Assembly: GCF_018417475.1 (NCBI RefSeq)
Contig: NZ_CP054856.1
Coordinates: 3,875,001-3,939,000, forward strand
Origin: Novosphingobium decolorationis
Lineage (GTDB): Bacteria > Pseudomonadota > Alphaproteobacteria > Sphingomonadales > Sphingomonadaceae
Direction of reading: 5' to 3'
DNA: 64,000 nucleotides
Under the pieces are notes generated by a model, which had not been told where the DNA came from, made no database searches, and worked only from the letters and a program-made list of their open reading frames with translations. The position numbers and the translations under genes are program-made. This document shows, piece by piece, positions 53,341 through 61,860 of the stretch (position 1 is the first letter of the stretch; every line of letters starts with the position of its first letter).

Positions 53341-53733
53341 TCAGACCCCCATCCGCATGATGTCCTGATACGCGCTCAGGAGCTTGTTGCGCACCTGCAT
53401 GGTCGCCTCGAAGGCGATCCCCGCTTCCTGGCGCGCGAGCATGACTTGTGCGACGTCGGTAACCTCGCCGGTCTGGTACGCGCTGGAGAGCGTTTCGGCG
53501 CGCGACTGCACCGAATTGACGCCCTCAAGCGCGGAGCGCAGCGTGTCGGCAAAGCCGGGCGCGGGCGCACCGTTGCCGGTGGGCGCGGGAAGGAGGCCCG
53601 TGCCTGCTACCGAGGGGCCTTCGGGCGAATGGATCGCGCGCAGGGTCTGGTTGCGCTCGATGATCTGCGCGCGCATGTCCATGATCTGCTGGATGCCGCC
53701 TTCGCGGGCACTGACAGGGGAGACCGTGCTCAT
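53341..53733 (-). CDS. fliE: Flagellar hook-basal body protein FliE
   Basis: 130 residues from ATG 53731-53733. The C-terminal block VAQVMLARQEAGIAFEATMQ, VRNKLLSAYQDIMRM is the FliE signature. FliE joins the MS ring to the rod and is the first rod-type export substrate. It overlaps the regulator gene stop by four bases and starts the structural part of the cluster. Confidence 0.95.
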   Translation of the reverse strand: MSTVSPVSAREGGIQQIMDMRAQIIERNQTLRAIHSPEGPSVAGTGLLPAPTGNGAPAPGFADTLRSALEGVNSVQSRAETLSSAYQTGEVTDVAQVMLARQEAGIAFEATMQVRNKLLSAYQDIMRMGV

Positions 53734-55034
53734 CGACGGCCTCCGGCGGCGCGGGCGCCACAATTGCGGCCGATCTCGATGCCCGCTTCACGGAGCGAGG
53801 CAAGACGATACCGCAAGGTACGCTCCGAAATGCCGAGTTCGCGCGCGGCCTGCTGGCGGTTGCCACCACAGGTCTCGAGCGTCTCGACGATGGCGCGGGC
53901 CTCGGACTGCTGGACGATGTTGGAAAGGCGTCCCTTGCTGTCGGGCGTCACGGCATCGCCTGCGGCCTCGGCGCTGCGCCGTTCGTCCTCGAAGGGGGAG
54001 AGCAGGCGTGCCGGGCTGTCGAAGACGATGTGCTGCGGGGCAATGACATCGCTGTCGAAGGCGAGGAGGAGCGCGCGGCGCACCACGTTCTCCAGTTCGC
54101 GCACGTTGCCCGGCCAGGCGTGGAGCTTGAGCATGACGAGCGCGGCTTCGCTGAAGCAGGGGACCCGGCCCGGCGTTTCGGCGTGGCGCAGCGCCATCGC
54201 GTAGGCGAGCGGGGCGATGTCCTCGGGCCGCGCCTTGAGTGCCGGCAGCTCGAGCGGGAAGACATTCAGGCGGTAGAACAGGTCGGCGCGGAAACGGCCT
54301 TCGGCGACTTCGGTGGGAAGGTCGCGGTTGGCGCAGGCGATGACGCGCACGTCGAGCGGGATCGCCTGGGTCGAGCCGATCGGCACGACTTCCTGTTCCT
54401 GCAGCGCGCGCAGCAGCTTGGCCTGGAGCGAAAGCGGCAGTTCGGCGATTTCGTCGAGCAGCAGCGTGCCCCCGTTGGCCGCGCGCATGAAGCCCTCGCT
54501 GGCCTCGGTCGCGCCGGTAAAGGCGCCCTTGCGGTGGCCGAACAGCATGGCCTCGAGCATGGTCTCGGGCATCGCGGCGCAGTTGACGGCGACGAAGGGC
54601 CCCTTGCGGCGCGCGCTGCGGGCATGGATGAAGCGGCTCAGCACTTCCTTGCCGGTGCCGGTGGGGCCGTTGATGAGCACGGGAATGTTGCTGGCCGCGA
54701 TGCGTTCGGCCAGCGCCAGGACCGAGAGGCTGAGGGGATCTGCTGCAATCGGGTCGCCCGGGGCGGCCATGGCGGCGAGCAGCATGGCCAGCGCGGTTTC
54801 GCCCAGCGGATCGCCGTAGCCGATGTCCACGCGCTGCGCGTCATGGGACAGGCTGGCCGCAGAGCTGCGTTTGAGCGTGACCGTGCGCGTGCTGGAGCGC
54901 GCGGGCGCGGTGTCGGCGTGATCGCGCAGATCGATGTCGGTGTGGTCGATCAGGCCTCCGGCGACCGCGCTGGCGCGCTGGACGAGCGGGCCGTGAAGGC
55001 GGCCGAATTCCGGGCTGAAGGTCAGACCTGGCAT
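53730..55034 (-). CDS. flbD-like: Sigma-54-dependent activator (FlbD/FleQ-like), no receiver domain
   Basis: 434 residues from ATG 55032-55034. The AAA+ domain has Walker A GPTGTGKE (123-130), the sigma-54 contact loop GAFTGA (170-175), Walker B GGTLLLDEIAELPLSLQ and the arginine region FRADLFYRLNVFPLELP. A Fis-type helix-turn-helix ends the protein (GGNRQQAARELGISERTLRY). The first 75 residues are not a receiver domain. It sits at the head of the fli cluster, overlapping fliE, and diverges from flagellin, so it should activate late or middle flagellar promoters with RNA polymerase sigma-54. Confidence 0.92.
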   Translation of the reverse strand: MPGLTFSPEFGRLHGPLVQRASAVAGGLIDHTDIDLRDHADTAPARSSTRTVTLKRSSAASLSHDAQRVDIGYGDPLGETALAMLLAAMAAPGDPIAADPLSLSVLALAERIAASNIPVLINGPTGTGKEVLSRFIHARSARRKGPFVAVNCAAMPETMLEAMLFGHRKGAFTGATEASEGFMRAANGGTLLLDEIAELPLSLQAKLLRALQEQEVVPIGSTQAIPLDVRVIACANRDLPTEVAEGRFRADLFYRLNVFPLELPALKARPEDIAPLAYAMALRHAETPGRVPCFSEAALVMLKLHAWPGNVRELENVVRRALLLAFDSDVIAPQHIVFDSPARLLSPFEDERRSAEAAGDAVTPDSKGRLSNIVQQSEARAIVETLETCGGNRQQAARELGISERTLRYRLASLREAGIEIGRNCGARAAGGRR

Positions 55035-55205
55035 GATTCTATTATCCCCGTGGAAGCAACCAATTTCCAAGACACGGGTATCGCGCGTGAACGGCCAACG
55101 TTTTGAGAATTTAAGGGCGTGTGGATTCCCGTAGCCCCGCGAAACCATCGCGAAGGATGGCTGCAGTGCAGCACGAAGCGCGCAAACGCGGCGAATTTTT
55201 TCGCT

Positions 55206-55231
55206 TAAACTTCGCGCCGTCCTGCCGGTCT
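55206..55231 (+). promoter_or_regulatory. Candidate flagellin promoter (sigma-28-like)
   Basis: TAAA (55206-55209) and GCCGGTCT (55224-55231) are separated by 14 bases, close to the sigma-28 pattern TAAA-N15-GCCGATAA. It lies about 75 bases before the flagellin start. A weak sigma-54-like GG-N10-GC also occurs near 55156, so the sigma factor is not settled. Confidence 0.4.
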
Positions 55232-55305
55232 AGGTCCTGACAGCCAGTCCGGATGGGCCGGGTGGCTCGTCCGGCTTCGGGACAAGCCAACGGGAGCTAA
55301 CTACA

Positions 55306-56127
55306 ATGTCAGTCATCAATACCAATATCAGTGCGATCAAGGCTTCGAACGCGTCGAACTCGGCGAACAAGATGCTGGGCACTGCGATGGAGCGCCTGTC
55401 GACCGGCAAGCGCATCAACTCGGCCAAGGACGACGCGGCCGGTCTTGCCATCGCCACCTCCATGACCTCGCAGATCAAGGGCATGAGCCAGGGCATCCGC
55501 AACGCCAACGACGGCATCAGCCTTGCCCAGACGGCCGAAGGCGGTCTGTCGGAAGTCTCGAACATGCTCCAGCGCGTGCGCGAACTGGCGATCCAGTCGG
55601 CCTCGGGCACCTACCAGGACTCGGACCGCACCGCGATGCAGTCGGAAGTCACCGCACTGACCGAGCAGATCGACGATGTTCTCAGCCAGACCAAGTTCAA
55701 CGGCAACACGCTGTTCTCGACCACCTCGGGCACTGACGTTACCTTCAACATCCAGACCGGTGCGAATTCGGGTGAGACCATCACGCTGACCTCGACCGCG
55801 ATCGATGGCACGAACCTGGGTACGGCGCTTGACGTGTCGACCGCAACGGCAGCTTCGACCACGCTCGACAACGTCGATGCCGCACTGGCCGACGTCAACT
55901 CGACCCGCGCCTCGCTGGGCGCTGGCCAGAACCGCCTCGAATCGGCGATCAACAACCTCACCAACAACGTGACGAACCTCTCGGACGCCCGTTCGCGTAT
56001 CGAGGACGCCGACTACTCCAGCGAAACCACGCAGATGGCCAAGGCGCAGATCCTGAGCCAGGCCTCGACCGCGATGATCGCGCAGGCCAACCAGAGCCAG
56101 CAGAACGTGCTCTCGCTGCTGCGTTAA
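55306..56127 (+). CDS. fliC/fljK-like: Flagellin
   Basis: 273 residues, a short alphaproteobacterial flagellin. N-terminal D0/D1 ([40 protein letters not shown]) and C-terminal D1/D0 ([20 protein letters not shown], then [20 protein letters not shown]) are intact, with a small central domain. Subunits polymerise into the filament after export with FliS. It is a single gene divergent from the FlbD-like activator, with a strong terminator behind it. Confidence 0.98.
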   Translation: MSVINTNISAIKASNASNSANKMLGTAMERLSTGKRINSAKDDAAGLAIATSMTSQIKGMSQGIRNANDGISLAQTAEGGLSEVSNMLQRVRELAIQSASGTYQDSDRTAMQSEVTALTEQIDDVLSQTKFNGNTLFSTTSGTDVTFNIQTGANSGETITLTSTAIDGTNLGTALDVSTATAASTTLDNVDAALADVNSTRASLGAGQNRLESAINNLTNNVTNLSDARSRIEDADYSSETTQMAKAQILSQASTAMIAQANQSQQNVLSLLR

Positions 56128-56174
56128 TCTTGATGAATGTGCATGGCCTGCCCTGACCAGGCAGGCCTCAAGTT

Positions 56175-56212
56175 GGGCCCGGCGGTGTTTCCCCAGACCG
56201 CCGGGCCCTTTT
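56175..56212 (+). terminator. Flagellin Rho-independent terminator
   Basis: GGGCCCGGCGGT (56175-56186) pairs with ACCGCCGGGCCC (56197-56208), a perfect 12-bp stem with a 10-base loop, followed by TTTT. It lies 48 bases after the flagellin stop. Confidence 0.9.
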
Positions 56213-56235
56213 GCGTTCGGCGCGTTCGAGGCGTG

Positions 56236-56403
56236 TCAGTCCGGCTGCCAATCGGCCTTCCACTTGCCGCGGCTCACCCGGCGGATGGACTGCCCACATT
56301 TTGTGCATGTGCCCACGAAGTGCAGTCCGTCCCAGGTCGCCTCGGAGCGGACCGGGGTATGGCGTCCCAAACGGCAGCGGATGACTTGAGGCAGCTTGAG
56401 CAT
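56236..56403 (-). CDS. Small zinc-ribbon-like protein (55 residues)
   Basis: ATG at 56401-56403 to TGA at 56236-56238 encodes 55 residues. Possible metal ligands are Cys10 and His15 (RCRLGRHTP) and the pair Cys33/Cys36 (GTCTKCGQS), followed by basic and Trp-rich SIRRVSRGKWKADW. The layout is that of a small zinc ribbon. It lies between the flagellin terminator and the YceI gene on the minus strand. Upstream are AT-rich bases suited to a promoter. The function is unknown; conservation of the four ligands would confirm it. Confidence 0.6.
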   Translation of the reverse strand: MLKLPQVIRCRLGRHTPVRSEATWDGLHFVGTCTKCGQSIRRVSRGKWKADWQPD

Positions 56404-56570
56404 GGAATTCCTAGCACTGAAGGGGGCTGAAAAATGCGATGAATCGTGGCTGGCGAGGGTTAATCACAGGGTAGGGATGATCGCGCGCAACGTTTTCTTT
56501 TGCATGTAGAATATTTTTATTATGTCGGGTTCTGTGGTTTTTAGTGTTTCTTTTCAGTGTGATGAATTGC
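56404..56570. other. AT-rich intergenic segment
   Basis: This stretch is much richer in A and T than its surroundings (for example AGAATATTTTTATTATG near 56507). It has no ORF and probably holds the promoter of the small zinc-ribbon gene. Confidence 0.4.
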
Positions 56571-56598
56571 CAGGCAGGCCCATTGGTGGGCCTGCCTG
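56571..56598 (-). terminator. Stem-loop after the YceI gene
   Basis: CAGGCAGGCCCA (56571-56582) and TGGGCCTGCCTG (56587-56598) make a perfect 12-bp stem with a TTGG loop, 25 bases after the YceI stop. A T-tract is lacking on the minus strand. Confidence 0.65.
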
Positions 56599-56623
56599 AA
56601 GATAAAGAAGGCAGTGGCTCAGT

Positions 56624-57247
56624 TCAGTCGTCCGACTTGTCGTAGACAAGTGAGAAGGTGACAGGGACCTGCGCGGTGATGGCCGGGAGCCCGGCCAGTT
56701 CCTGCAACTGGGAAAGGCCTTCGCCGAGGGCGTAGTTCGCCGCGTCCAGGATGATCGGACTGGTCGTTTCCACTTCCACCTTGTCGGGCGCGATCCGGGT
56801 CACGGCGAGGCTGGTCTCGATCGGAGCCTTCGTGCCGTGCAGGTCGAGCGTGGCGGTGATCGGAACGATGGACTGCTCACCAAGGCCCAGGCCGGACAGC
56901 GTGGCCGGATCGATCTTCGCACTGACCTTGGCCTGCGGGAAGTCGGCGACCTGGAAGAGGATGTCACGCATGCGCTGGTCGCGCACATCGACGTTGGTGT
57001 TCACCGAGGCGAGATCAACGGCGAAACTGGCCGTGCCGTCCTCGGCGACCGAGCCGGAGAGATCGCCAAAACTGTGCGCTTCGACGACCTGGCCAGCCTT
57101 GATCGTGACGAAGGCAAGACGCGAGGCTTTCGTGTCCAGCTCCCAGTTCCCGGCGAGCGGTTCGGGCGCGCTTTCGTCAGGGGCAGAGGAACAGGCTGCG
57201 GCAAGCAGGGCAGCGCTGGCAGGAAGGGCAAGAAAAAGGCGGCGCAT
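56624..57247 (-). CDS. YceI-family lipoprotein
   Basis: 207 residues. The signal peptide ends in a lipobox, ALLAAAC (Cys19), so it is a lipoprotein. The mature part shows the YceI lipocalin-like fold (NWELDTKASRLAFVTIKAGQ, FGDLSGSVAEDGTASFAVDL). The family binds isoprenoid or amide-like hydrophobic ligands in the periplasm. It is a single gene between the flagellin and mot regions with no evident flagellar role. Confidence 0.9.
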   Translation of the reverse strand: MRRLFLALPASAALLAAACSSAPDESAPEPLAGNWELDTKASRLAFVTIKAGQVVEAHSFGDLSGSVAEDGTASFAVDLASVNTNVDVRDQRMRDILFQVADFPQAKVSAKIDPATLSGLGLGEQSIVPITATLDLHGTKAPIETSLAVTRIAPDKVEVETTSPIILDAANYALGEGLSQLQELAGLPAITAQVPVTFSLVYDKSDD

Positions 57248-57452
57248 TGGTAGATCCTCCTGAGGGGTAGGTCGCAGTCACCGGGCGAGCGCCTTGCGGC
57301 CGCACGCCAGCCCCGCGCCGATTTCAGGGCGGGGAGACCGGGACTTAAGAGTGGGAAGAGGGCCTACGCAAGGGGATGCGTGCAATTGTATCCATTGCAA
57401 TGCTGTGCAGTGCCATTTTGCCTGCATTCGTGTTGCCGAATGGGCGTGTACG
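57248..57452. other. Intergenic region between motB and the YceI gene
   Basis: 205 bases. It should carry the YceI promoter and the motB transcript end. No gene or strong terminator was found. Confidence 0.4.
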
Positions 57453-58286
57453 TCAGTCCTGCAAGGTGATCGAAATACGCCGGTTGCGCGGATCGTTCGG
57501 ATCGCCGGGGATCAGCAGTTCCTTGTCGGCGACGCCCTCGATCCGGCGGAAGCGATCCTCGGGCAATCCGTCGCGCAGGAGGGCCTGGCGCGTGGCTTCG
57601 GCGCGTCCGGCCGAGAGCGACCAGTTGTTGCCCTTGGTGCCGGGCAGGAAGGGCAAGGCATCGGTATGCCCGCGAATGGTGAGCTGCGCCGCATTGGGCC
57701 CCACGGCTTGCGCGATTGCGCCCAGGAGTTCGCTGGCATCGGGCGTCAGGACCGTGGTGCCCAGGCGGAACATGGCGAAATCGGCGTCGTCGACAAGGTC
57801 GATCCGCACCCCTTGCGTGGTGTCGACGAGGCGCACCTGCTTGGCGAGGCGGCGCAGCCGTTCGGACGAGCGCAGCTTGGCTTCGAGCGATTCCTTGGCG
57901 CGGGTCGTGCGCTTGACCTTCGAGCCGCCCTCCTTGGGGCCTCCCTCGGGGCCGCGCGGGATGGTCAGCGCCTTGGTGCCGGTCTGGCCCATGGCGTGGG
58001 GGTAGTTGTCGGCGTCGGTGTGCGAGGAGCCCCCCAGGAGGCCGCCGGCCGAACCGGCGGACTGCTTGCGCGTCTGCACCAGGGTCGGCGTGAAGTAGTC
58101 GGCAATGCCCTTGCGCTGCTTCTCGGTGGTCGCGCCCAGGATCCACAGAAGGAGGAAGAAGGCCATCATCGCGGTCACGAAGTCGGCATAGGCCACCTTC
58201 CAGGCGCCGCCGTGGTGGCCGCCTTCGACCACCGTGACCTTCTTGACGATGATCGGGGCGAGCGGCTCCTCCTTCTTCTTGGCCAC
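57453..58286 (-). CDS. motB: Flagellar stator protein MotB
   Basis: 277 residues. One membrane helix (VAYADFVTAMMAFFLLLWIL) contains the proton-carrying Asp35. The plug and linker are followed by an OmpA/Pal peptidoglycan-binding domain (LTIRGHTDALPFLPGTKGNN, ELLIPGDPNDPRNRRISI). It anchors the stator to the wall and conducts ions with MotA. It starts two bases after motA. Confidence 0.97.
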   Translation of the reverse strand: MAKKKEEPLAPIIVKKVTVVEGGHHGGAWKVAYADFVTAMMAFFLLLWILGATTEKQRKGIADYFTPTLVQTRKQSAGSAGGLLGGSSHTDADNYPHAMGQTGTKALTIPRGPEGGPKEGGSKVKRTTRAKESLEAKLRSSERLRRLAKQVRLVDTTQGVRIDLVDDADFAMFRLGTTVLTPDASELLGAIAQAVGPNAAQLTIRGHTDALPFLPGTKGNNWSLSAGRAEATRQALLRDGLPEDRFRRIEGVADKELLIPGDPNDPRNRRISITLQD

Positions 58287-58288
58287 GC

Positions 58289-59152
58289 TCAGCGTCCCCG
58301 CATCGCGTCAAGCAGTTCGGAAAGGCCTGGGCGGAAGGCATGGCCAAGGCCCGAGCGCGCGCTTTCCACGACGAGGGGCTGGGGCCAGCCGTGCAGGCTG
58401 GCGATGATGACCTGCTTCACGCAGTGGAAGATCATCTCGTCCTGGTCGTTGATCTGCTTGAGGCGCCCGGCCATCGGCGCGACGATGCCATAGGCCAGCA
58501 GCACGCCCATGAAGGTGCCGACGAGCGCGGAGCCGATCATCTCGCCCAGAACCGAAGGCGGCTTGTCGATCGAGCCCATCGTCTTCACCACGCCCAGCAC
58601 GGCCGCGACGATGCCAAGTGCAGGCAGCGAGTCGGCCAGGTTCTGGATCGCGTGCTGGGGTTCGTGGAACTCGTGGAAGTGGGTCTTCATCGCGTTGTCC
58701 ATCACGTCCTCGACCGCGTGAACTTCCAGCGTGCCCGAGGACACCACGATCAGCGTCAGCGTGTCGCAGATGAGATCGGTCAGCGCGTGGTTGGCGAGGA
58801 TGCGGGGGAATTCGGCAAAGAGCGAGGAGGACTTGGGCTCGTTGACGTGGCTTTCCAGCGCCACCGGCCCTTCCGAGCGCAGGATCTTCATCAGCCGCAC
58901 AGTCAGGACGATGACGTCGATGTGGTCCTGCTTGTTGTGCTTGGGGCCCTTGAGCACGCGCGCGAAGCCGCCGCCCAGGACTTTGAGTTCGTGCATCGAG
59001 TTGCCGGTGACGATGGCGCCCACCGCCGCGCCGCCAATGATGAGCATCTCATGGGGGATGGCGTGCATCACGGGGCCGAGCGCACCGCCCGTCATGGCGA
59101 AACCGCCAAAGACCATCACCAGCAGGATCACGATCCCGATGATTGCAAACAT
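58289..59152 (-). CDS. motA: Flagellar stator protein MotA
   Basis: 287 residues with four membrane helices, two N-terminal and two in the C-terminal half (LGIVAAVLGVVKTMGSI, LVGTFMGVLLAYGIVAPMA). The large cytoplasmic loop between holds charged residues that act on FliG. It pairs with MotB as the ion-driven stator. A strong hairpin lies between it and flgL. Confidence 0.96.
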   Translation of the reverse strand: MFAIIGIVILLVMVFGGFAMTGGALGPVMHAIPHEMLIIGGAAVGAIVTGNSMHELKVLGGGFARVLKGPKHNKQDHIDVIVLTVRLMKILRSEGPVALESHVNEPKSSSLFAEFPRILANHALTDLICDTLTLIVVSSGTLEVHAVEDVMDNAMKTHFHEFHEPQHAIQNLADSLPALGIVAAVLGVVKTMGSIDKPPSVLGEMIGSALVGTFMGVLLAYGIVAPMAGRLKQINDQDEMIFHCVKQVIIASLHGWPQPLVVESARSGLGHAFRPGLSELLDAMRGR

Positions 59153-59177
59153 GGTTAATCTTCCTCGTCAAGGCGAA

Positions 59178-59209
59178 GCCCGGCGCGCTTTTTGGAAAAG
59201 CGGCCGGGC
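59178..59209 (-). terminator. Hairpin between flgL and motA
   Basis: GCCCGGC (59178-59184) with GCCGGGC (59203-59209) outside and CGCTTTT (59186-59192) with AAAAGCG (59196-59202) inside form a 14-bp stem with one bulged G. It lies 13 bases after the flgL stop and before the downstream mot genes. Confidence 0.6.
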
Positions 59210-59221
59210 CGGCGGGCGGGA

Positions 59222-60142
59222 TCAGAGCTTGTCGAACAGGGACAGTCCGGCGAGCTTGGTGAAGCTGGCCTGGCTGGCTTCCAGAACGGTGAGCGTTTCC
59301 TGCAAGGTGGCGATGGTGGTGGCGATGTCGGTCGCGCCGATGTTCGATTCCTCGCTCTGGCGCAGTTCCTGGAGGTCGATACGGCGGTTGTCGGTGAGCT
59401 CGATCCAGGCGAGGCGCGTGCCGATCACGGTCTGGCCCGTGGTGAGCGTGTCGAGCCCGGTCTGGAGGTTGCCCAACGCCTCGCGCGCGGCGCCGGTCGG
59501 ATCGGGCGTGCCGCTCTGCAGCGCCACGGCGAGCGCCTTGATGGTCGCCATCGTATCGCTGGGATTGCCCGCGGTGTCGGTGAAGGACAGGAACTGGGGG
59601 CCAGGCATCGAGCGGGTCACGCTCTGCCCTTCGCCGAGCGGCAGGTTGCTGGTGTTGGGCGTACCGACATAGACCGCGTTGCCCCCGGCATCGAGGCCAT
59701 AGGCATCGCCCGCGCTTTCGCCTCCGAAGAGGGCATGGCCGTTGGAATCGCGCGCGTTCGAGAGGCCCACGAGATTGCCGAAGATCTGCTCCAGTTCCTG
59801 CCCGATGGCGGTGCGCTGGCTGTCGGTGATGGTGCCGTTGGCGGCCTGCGCGGCCAGTACCTGCGCGCGGATGATGGCATCGGCCATGTCGGACATCGCG
59901 GCATCGGCCAGCGTCAGGTCGGCGTTGGCGCGGCTGGCGTTGGCGGCATCGATCTCGGAGAGCTTTTCCAGGCGTCCCAGCGCACGCAGGCGTGAGGCGG
60001 CGACCGGATCGTCGGACGAGCGGGTCAGCTTCTCGCCGCTGCCCAGCTGCGCCTGCAGCGTTTCGGCCTGCGAACGCAGGTCCTTCATGTCGGCGCGGGC
60101 CCGTTCGTAGAAGGCGCTGGTACTGGTGGAGACGATCGGCAT
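59222..60142 (-). CDS. flgL: Flagellar hook-filament junction protein FlgL
   Basis: 306 residues. Flagellin-like termini enclose a hook-associated middle: STSAFYERARADMKDLRSQA and LGSGEKLTRSSDDPVAASRL at the front, TTIATLQETLTVLEASQASF at the back. It joins hook to filament with FlgK. It follows flgK after 11 bases. Confidence 0.93.
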   Translation of the reverse strand: MPIVSTSTSAFYERARADMKDLRSQAETLQAQLGSGEKLTRSSDDPVAASRLRALGRLEKLSEIDAANASRANADLTLADAAMSDMADAIIRAQVLAAQAANGTITDSQRTAIGQELEQIFGNLVGLSNARDSNGHALFGGESAGDAYGLDAGGNAVYVGTPNTSNLPLGEGQSVTRSMPGPQFLSFTDTAGNPSDTMATIKALAVALQSGTPDPTGAAREALGNLQTGLDTLTTGQTVIGTRLAWIELTDNRRIDLQELRQSEESNIGATDIATTIATLQETLTVLEASQASFTKLAGLSLFDKL

Positions 60143-60153
60143 GGCTAGACCCT

Positions 60154-61494
60154 TCAGCGGATGGCCAGGATGGAATCAAAGATGTCGGAGGCGACCTGCA
60201 TGACGCGCGCGTTGGCTTCGAAGGCCTGCTGGAAGCGCACGAGGTTGACCGCCTCCTGGTCGAGGTCGACGCCCGCCTGCGCCTGAAGCGCAACGCGCGC
60301 GGTGCTGGCGATGGAATCGAGCGCATCGCGCGTCACCCGGCGCCCGGCCACCGCGCTGGAAATGCCGAAGAGCAGGGTGTCCATGTCGCCCGCCGGATCG
60401 GCGGCGGACAGCGCGCTGCGCATGGCTTCGAGGTTGGAGACATCGCGGCTGTTCGCGCCGGCCCCGGCAGGGGCGGTGGCGACGGCCGCGCCGTTGGCCG
60501 CGATCATGCGGATGTCCGCCGCGCCCGTGCCCGAAAAGAGCGGCTGTCCGGGATTGCCATCAAGGTCGACACCCGCGGCTTGCGCGGCGTTGATGGTGGT
60601 GACGATCTCGGCGGCAATCGCGTCGAGTTCGGCGCGGGTGGAGGCGGCCTGCGTCAGCGACAGGCTCTTGCCCGCGAGCTGGCCCGAGGAAATCGCTGTC
60701 GGCGTGCCATCGAGGCTGAAGGAGATCGTGCCGTCGGCGGCGGTCGCCATGGCAAGGCTGCGGGTGGTCCCGCCGTTGACGAGATCGGTGCCCGAAGGCC
60801 CGCCCAGCGTAACCGTCACCACGCCGGTATCGGGCGCGAAGCTGATGCGCGTGTCGACGTACTGCGACAATTCCTGGAGCAGCATGTCGCGCTGGTCGAG
60901 CTGCGCGGTCTGGTCGCTCGAGGCGTCCGAGGCGCGCGAGAGGCGCAGGTTCACGCGCGCCAGTTCGGAGGCGATGCGGTTGACGTTCTCGACACCTTCG
61001 CCCGCTTCGAAGCGCAGCCCATCGCCCACCGCATCGAGACTGGAGGCCGCGACGTTGAGCGTTTCGGAAAGCGTGCGCCCTTGTTCGAGGACGCCCGCGC
61101 GCAACGGTCCGTCGGTGGGATCGGACAGCAGAGCCTGCAGCCCTGCCTCGAAATCGACGATCGAGGTGTAGACCCCGGTCTGCTCGACCGCGGATTCGAT
61201 GTTTTCAAGGCCCTGGACTTCGGCCGCTGCGCGCGCCGCATCGGCTCCGGTCCGGCGCACTTCGCCCTGGCGGAACTGGTCGGCGTTGCGCACGATACCC
61301 GCCACCGCAACCCCGGCGAGGTTGATCGAGGTGGGTGTCGAGCTGACCGTGCCGACGGCCACTTCGGCGAGCGAGACCGAGCGCCGCACGTAGCCTTCCG
61401 AGGAGGCGTTGGCGATGTTGTTGGAGGTGATCTCCAACGCAGTGCGGGCCGCGCGGGTGCCGCTGCGGGCCATCGAGATGAGGTCGGACGGCAT
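60154..61494 (-). CDS. flgK: Flagellar hook-associated protein FlgK
   Basis: 446 residues. The N-terminal rod/hook signature (RTALEITSNNIANASSEGYV) and the C-terminal block VNLVRFQQAFEANARVMQVA are FlgK-specific. It forms the first junction layer at the hook tip. The sequence MDTLLFGISSAVAGRRVTRD precedes the C-terminal helix. Confidence 0.95.
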   Translation of the reverse strand: MPSDLISMARSGTRAARTALEITSNNIANASSEGYVRRSVSLAEVAVGTVSSTPTSINLAGVAVAGIVRNADQFRQGEVRRTGADAARAAAEVQGLENIESAVEQTGVYTSIVDFEAGLQALLSDPTDGPLRAGVLEQGRTLSETLNVAASSLDAVGDGLRFEAGEGVENVNRIASELARVNLRLSRASDASSDQTAQLDQRDMLLQELSQYVDTRISFAPDTGVVTVTLGGPSGTDLVNGGTTRSLAMATAADGTISFSLDGTPTAISSGQLAGKSLSLTQAASTRAELDAIAAEIVTTINAAQAAGVDLDGNPGQPLFSGTGAADIRMIAANGAAVATAPAGAGANSRDVSNLEAMRSALSAADPAGDMDTLLFGISSAVAGRRVTRDALDSIASTARVALQAQAGVDLDQEAVNLVRFQQAFEANARVMQVASDIFDSILAIR

Positions 61495-61497
61495 GTC

Positions 61498-61860
61498 TTA
61501 GCGGTCTCCGGAGGTGGCAGGGGGGGCGGCAGCAGGCTCGGCGGGAGCCTCGGGCGGCAGGTGGCGTGCAAGCTGAGCCTCGATCACGCTGGCAAGGCCG
61601 AGCGTGCCGGTCTGCGCGGCGATCTCGGCAAAGCGCTCGTCCTGCATCTGGCGAAACGTGTCGAGCGCGGCGCTGGAGAAGATGCCGTCCTTGTCGAAGT
61701 GGGTCTTGCGCGCTTCGGCGAGCATCTGGCGCACGAAGATCGCCTCGAACTGCTTGGCGGCCTGCGCCAGTTCCTCGCGCGCGGTGGCGCCCGGCGTGCG
61801 GTCCATGCCCTTTTCGGGCGAGAGGATGAGGCTGGTCGAGGGGGCGGAAGCGTTGATCAT
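61498..61860 (-). CDS. flgJ: Rod-binding protein FlgJ, N-terminal domain only
   Basis: 120 residues, the scaffolding domain alone (AKQFEAIFVRQMLAEARKTH). The C-terminal muramidase domain of gammaproteobacterial FlgJ is missing, as is usual in alphaproteobacteria. It caps the growing rod. It overlaps flgI by four bases. Confidence 0.9.
   Translation of the reverse strand: MINASAPSTSLILSPEKGMDRTPGATAREELAQAAKQFEAIFVRQMLAEARKTHFDKDGIFSSAALDTFRQMQDERFAEIAAQTGTLGLASVIEAQLARHLPPEAPAEPAAAPPATSGDR

Noticed and set aside
55150..55180. Sigma-54-like promoter GG-N10-GC before flagellin
   Set aside because: Only the GG and GC dinucleotides fit; the rest of TGGCAC/TTGC is poor. Kept only as a note under the sigma-28-like candidate.
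56137..56430. 97-codon plus-strand ORF after flagellin
   Set aside because: It runs through the flagellin terminator and is antisense to the better-supported 55-residue zinc-ribbon gene.
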